Source of the DNA: Lachnospiraceae bacterium
GTDB taxonomy: Bacteria > Bacillota > Clostridia > Lachnospirales > Lachnospiraceae
Direction: 5' to 3'
Length of the DNA stretch: 14,595 nucleotides
NCBI GenBank assembly: GCA_014804495.1
Contig: JAAUZS010000094.1
Location: 1-14,595, forward strand
Shown: in pieces, positions 14,280 to 14,595 of the stretch
How positions within the stretch are numbered: the first letter of the stretch is position 1
Layout: each line of letters starts with the position of its first letter
The notes under the pieces: generated by a model
What the model was told of the DNA's origin: nothing
The model's input: only the letters and a program-made list of their open reading frames with translations
Databases searched by the model: none
Position numbers and translations under genes: made by a program

Positions 14280-14595
14280 ATGGAGAAAGAAACAATTTTA
14301 AAATCTTATGAAGAAAAAAGAAAACAGGCGGGAGAATTTAATTTAACAAGCGATTTATTCGCTGGAAAAGTGTTTGAGGACAGGGAAGCATGTCAGGAGT
14401 TATGCAGGATATTGCTGCAGGACAATAAAATCATCATTAAGAATGTGAAAACCCAATATGCTATCCGTAACCTTGAAAATCATTCGGTAGAGCTGGATAT
14501 TATTGCAGAGGATACTGACGGAAACATTATCAACGTAGAAATACAGATGTATGAAGAAAAATCACCGTTTCGGCGAATGCGATATTATTTATCCA
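14280..14595 (+). CDS. Rpn-family / PD-(D/E)XK nuclease family transposase-like protein (partial, 3' end outside)
   Basis: The first 105 residues are visible and the frame runs off the window. After a Lys/Glu-rich start (METILKSYEE-like), SDLFAGKVFEDREACQELCR at about 24-43 is the usual opening of this family (F-x-x-vF-x-d). The catalytic region follows: VELDIIAEDTDGNIINVEIQ, with D73, E87 and Q89 fitting the D...ExQ form of the PD-(D/E)XK fold. Members such as E. coli RpnA are DNA endonucleases that promote recombination; many are annotated as transposases and are common in multiple copies in gut Clostridia. Start ATG at 14280 with a GGCAGGGG site at 14265-14272. It is a likely separate transcription unit from the toxin region. 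Whether the full protein is intact cannot be seen. Confidence 0.85.
   Translation, partial: MEKETILKSYEEKRKQAGEFNLTSDLFAGKVFEDREACQELCRILLQDNKIIIKNVKTQYAIRNLENHSVELDIIAEDTDGNIINVEIQMYEEKSPFRRMRYYLS

Overview
The window looks like accessory DNA from a Gram-positive Clostridia genome, most likely a gut Lachnospiraceae relative. This is inferred from the type VIIb secretion genes, AGGAG-type ribosome binding sites, mixed base composition and the style of the RHS protein. Every supported gene lies on the + strand. No rRNA, tRNA, CRISPR array or intact insertion sequence was seen.

Layout. (1) 2-514: the AT-rich 3' part of a small membrane-anchored or exported protein of unknown function. (2) 679-6100: essB and essC, the core membrane pseudokinase and FtsK/SpoIIIE-type ATPase of a type VIIb secretion system (T7SSb), tightly coupled. 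(3) 6143-11431: a 1762-residue RHS/YD-repeat polymorphic toxin with an N-terminal helical region, a DUF6531-like domain, a long YD-repeat shell, an RHS core motif and an AT-rich C-terminal tip of about 240 residues that I do not recognise. (4) 11452-12042: a membrane-anchored presumed immunity protein, 20 bases after the toxin gene. (5) 12043-14279: a small junkyard of toxin/immunity parts. It holds a decayed coding fragment, a 269-residue cytoplasmic immunity-like gene, a collapsed relic of the RHS 3' end (about 13198-13329) and a second, diverged copy of the membrane-anchored immunity gene. (6) 14280 to the end: the 5' part of an Rpn/PD-(D/E)XK nuclease-family (transposase-like) gene.

How it fits together. 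EssB and EssC would form the export channel and motor. The adjacent RHS protein is the obvious candidate cargo, carrying a toxin in its exchangeable tip. The downstream TM-anchored proteins would protect the producer on the outer face of the membrane, which suggests that the toxin acts outside the cytoplasm, at the envelope. The AT-rich tip, the immunity paralogs and the RHS relic show that the 3' end has been remodelled by cassette duplication, deletion and exchange.

The most interesting points are the unidentified toxin tip with its TM-anchored immunity proteins, the three-piece relic of a lost toxin cassette, and an A8-to-A9 change that moves the start of the second immunity gene out of the ancestral frame.
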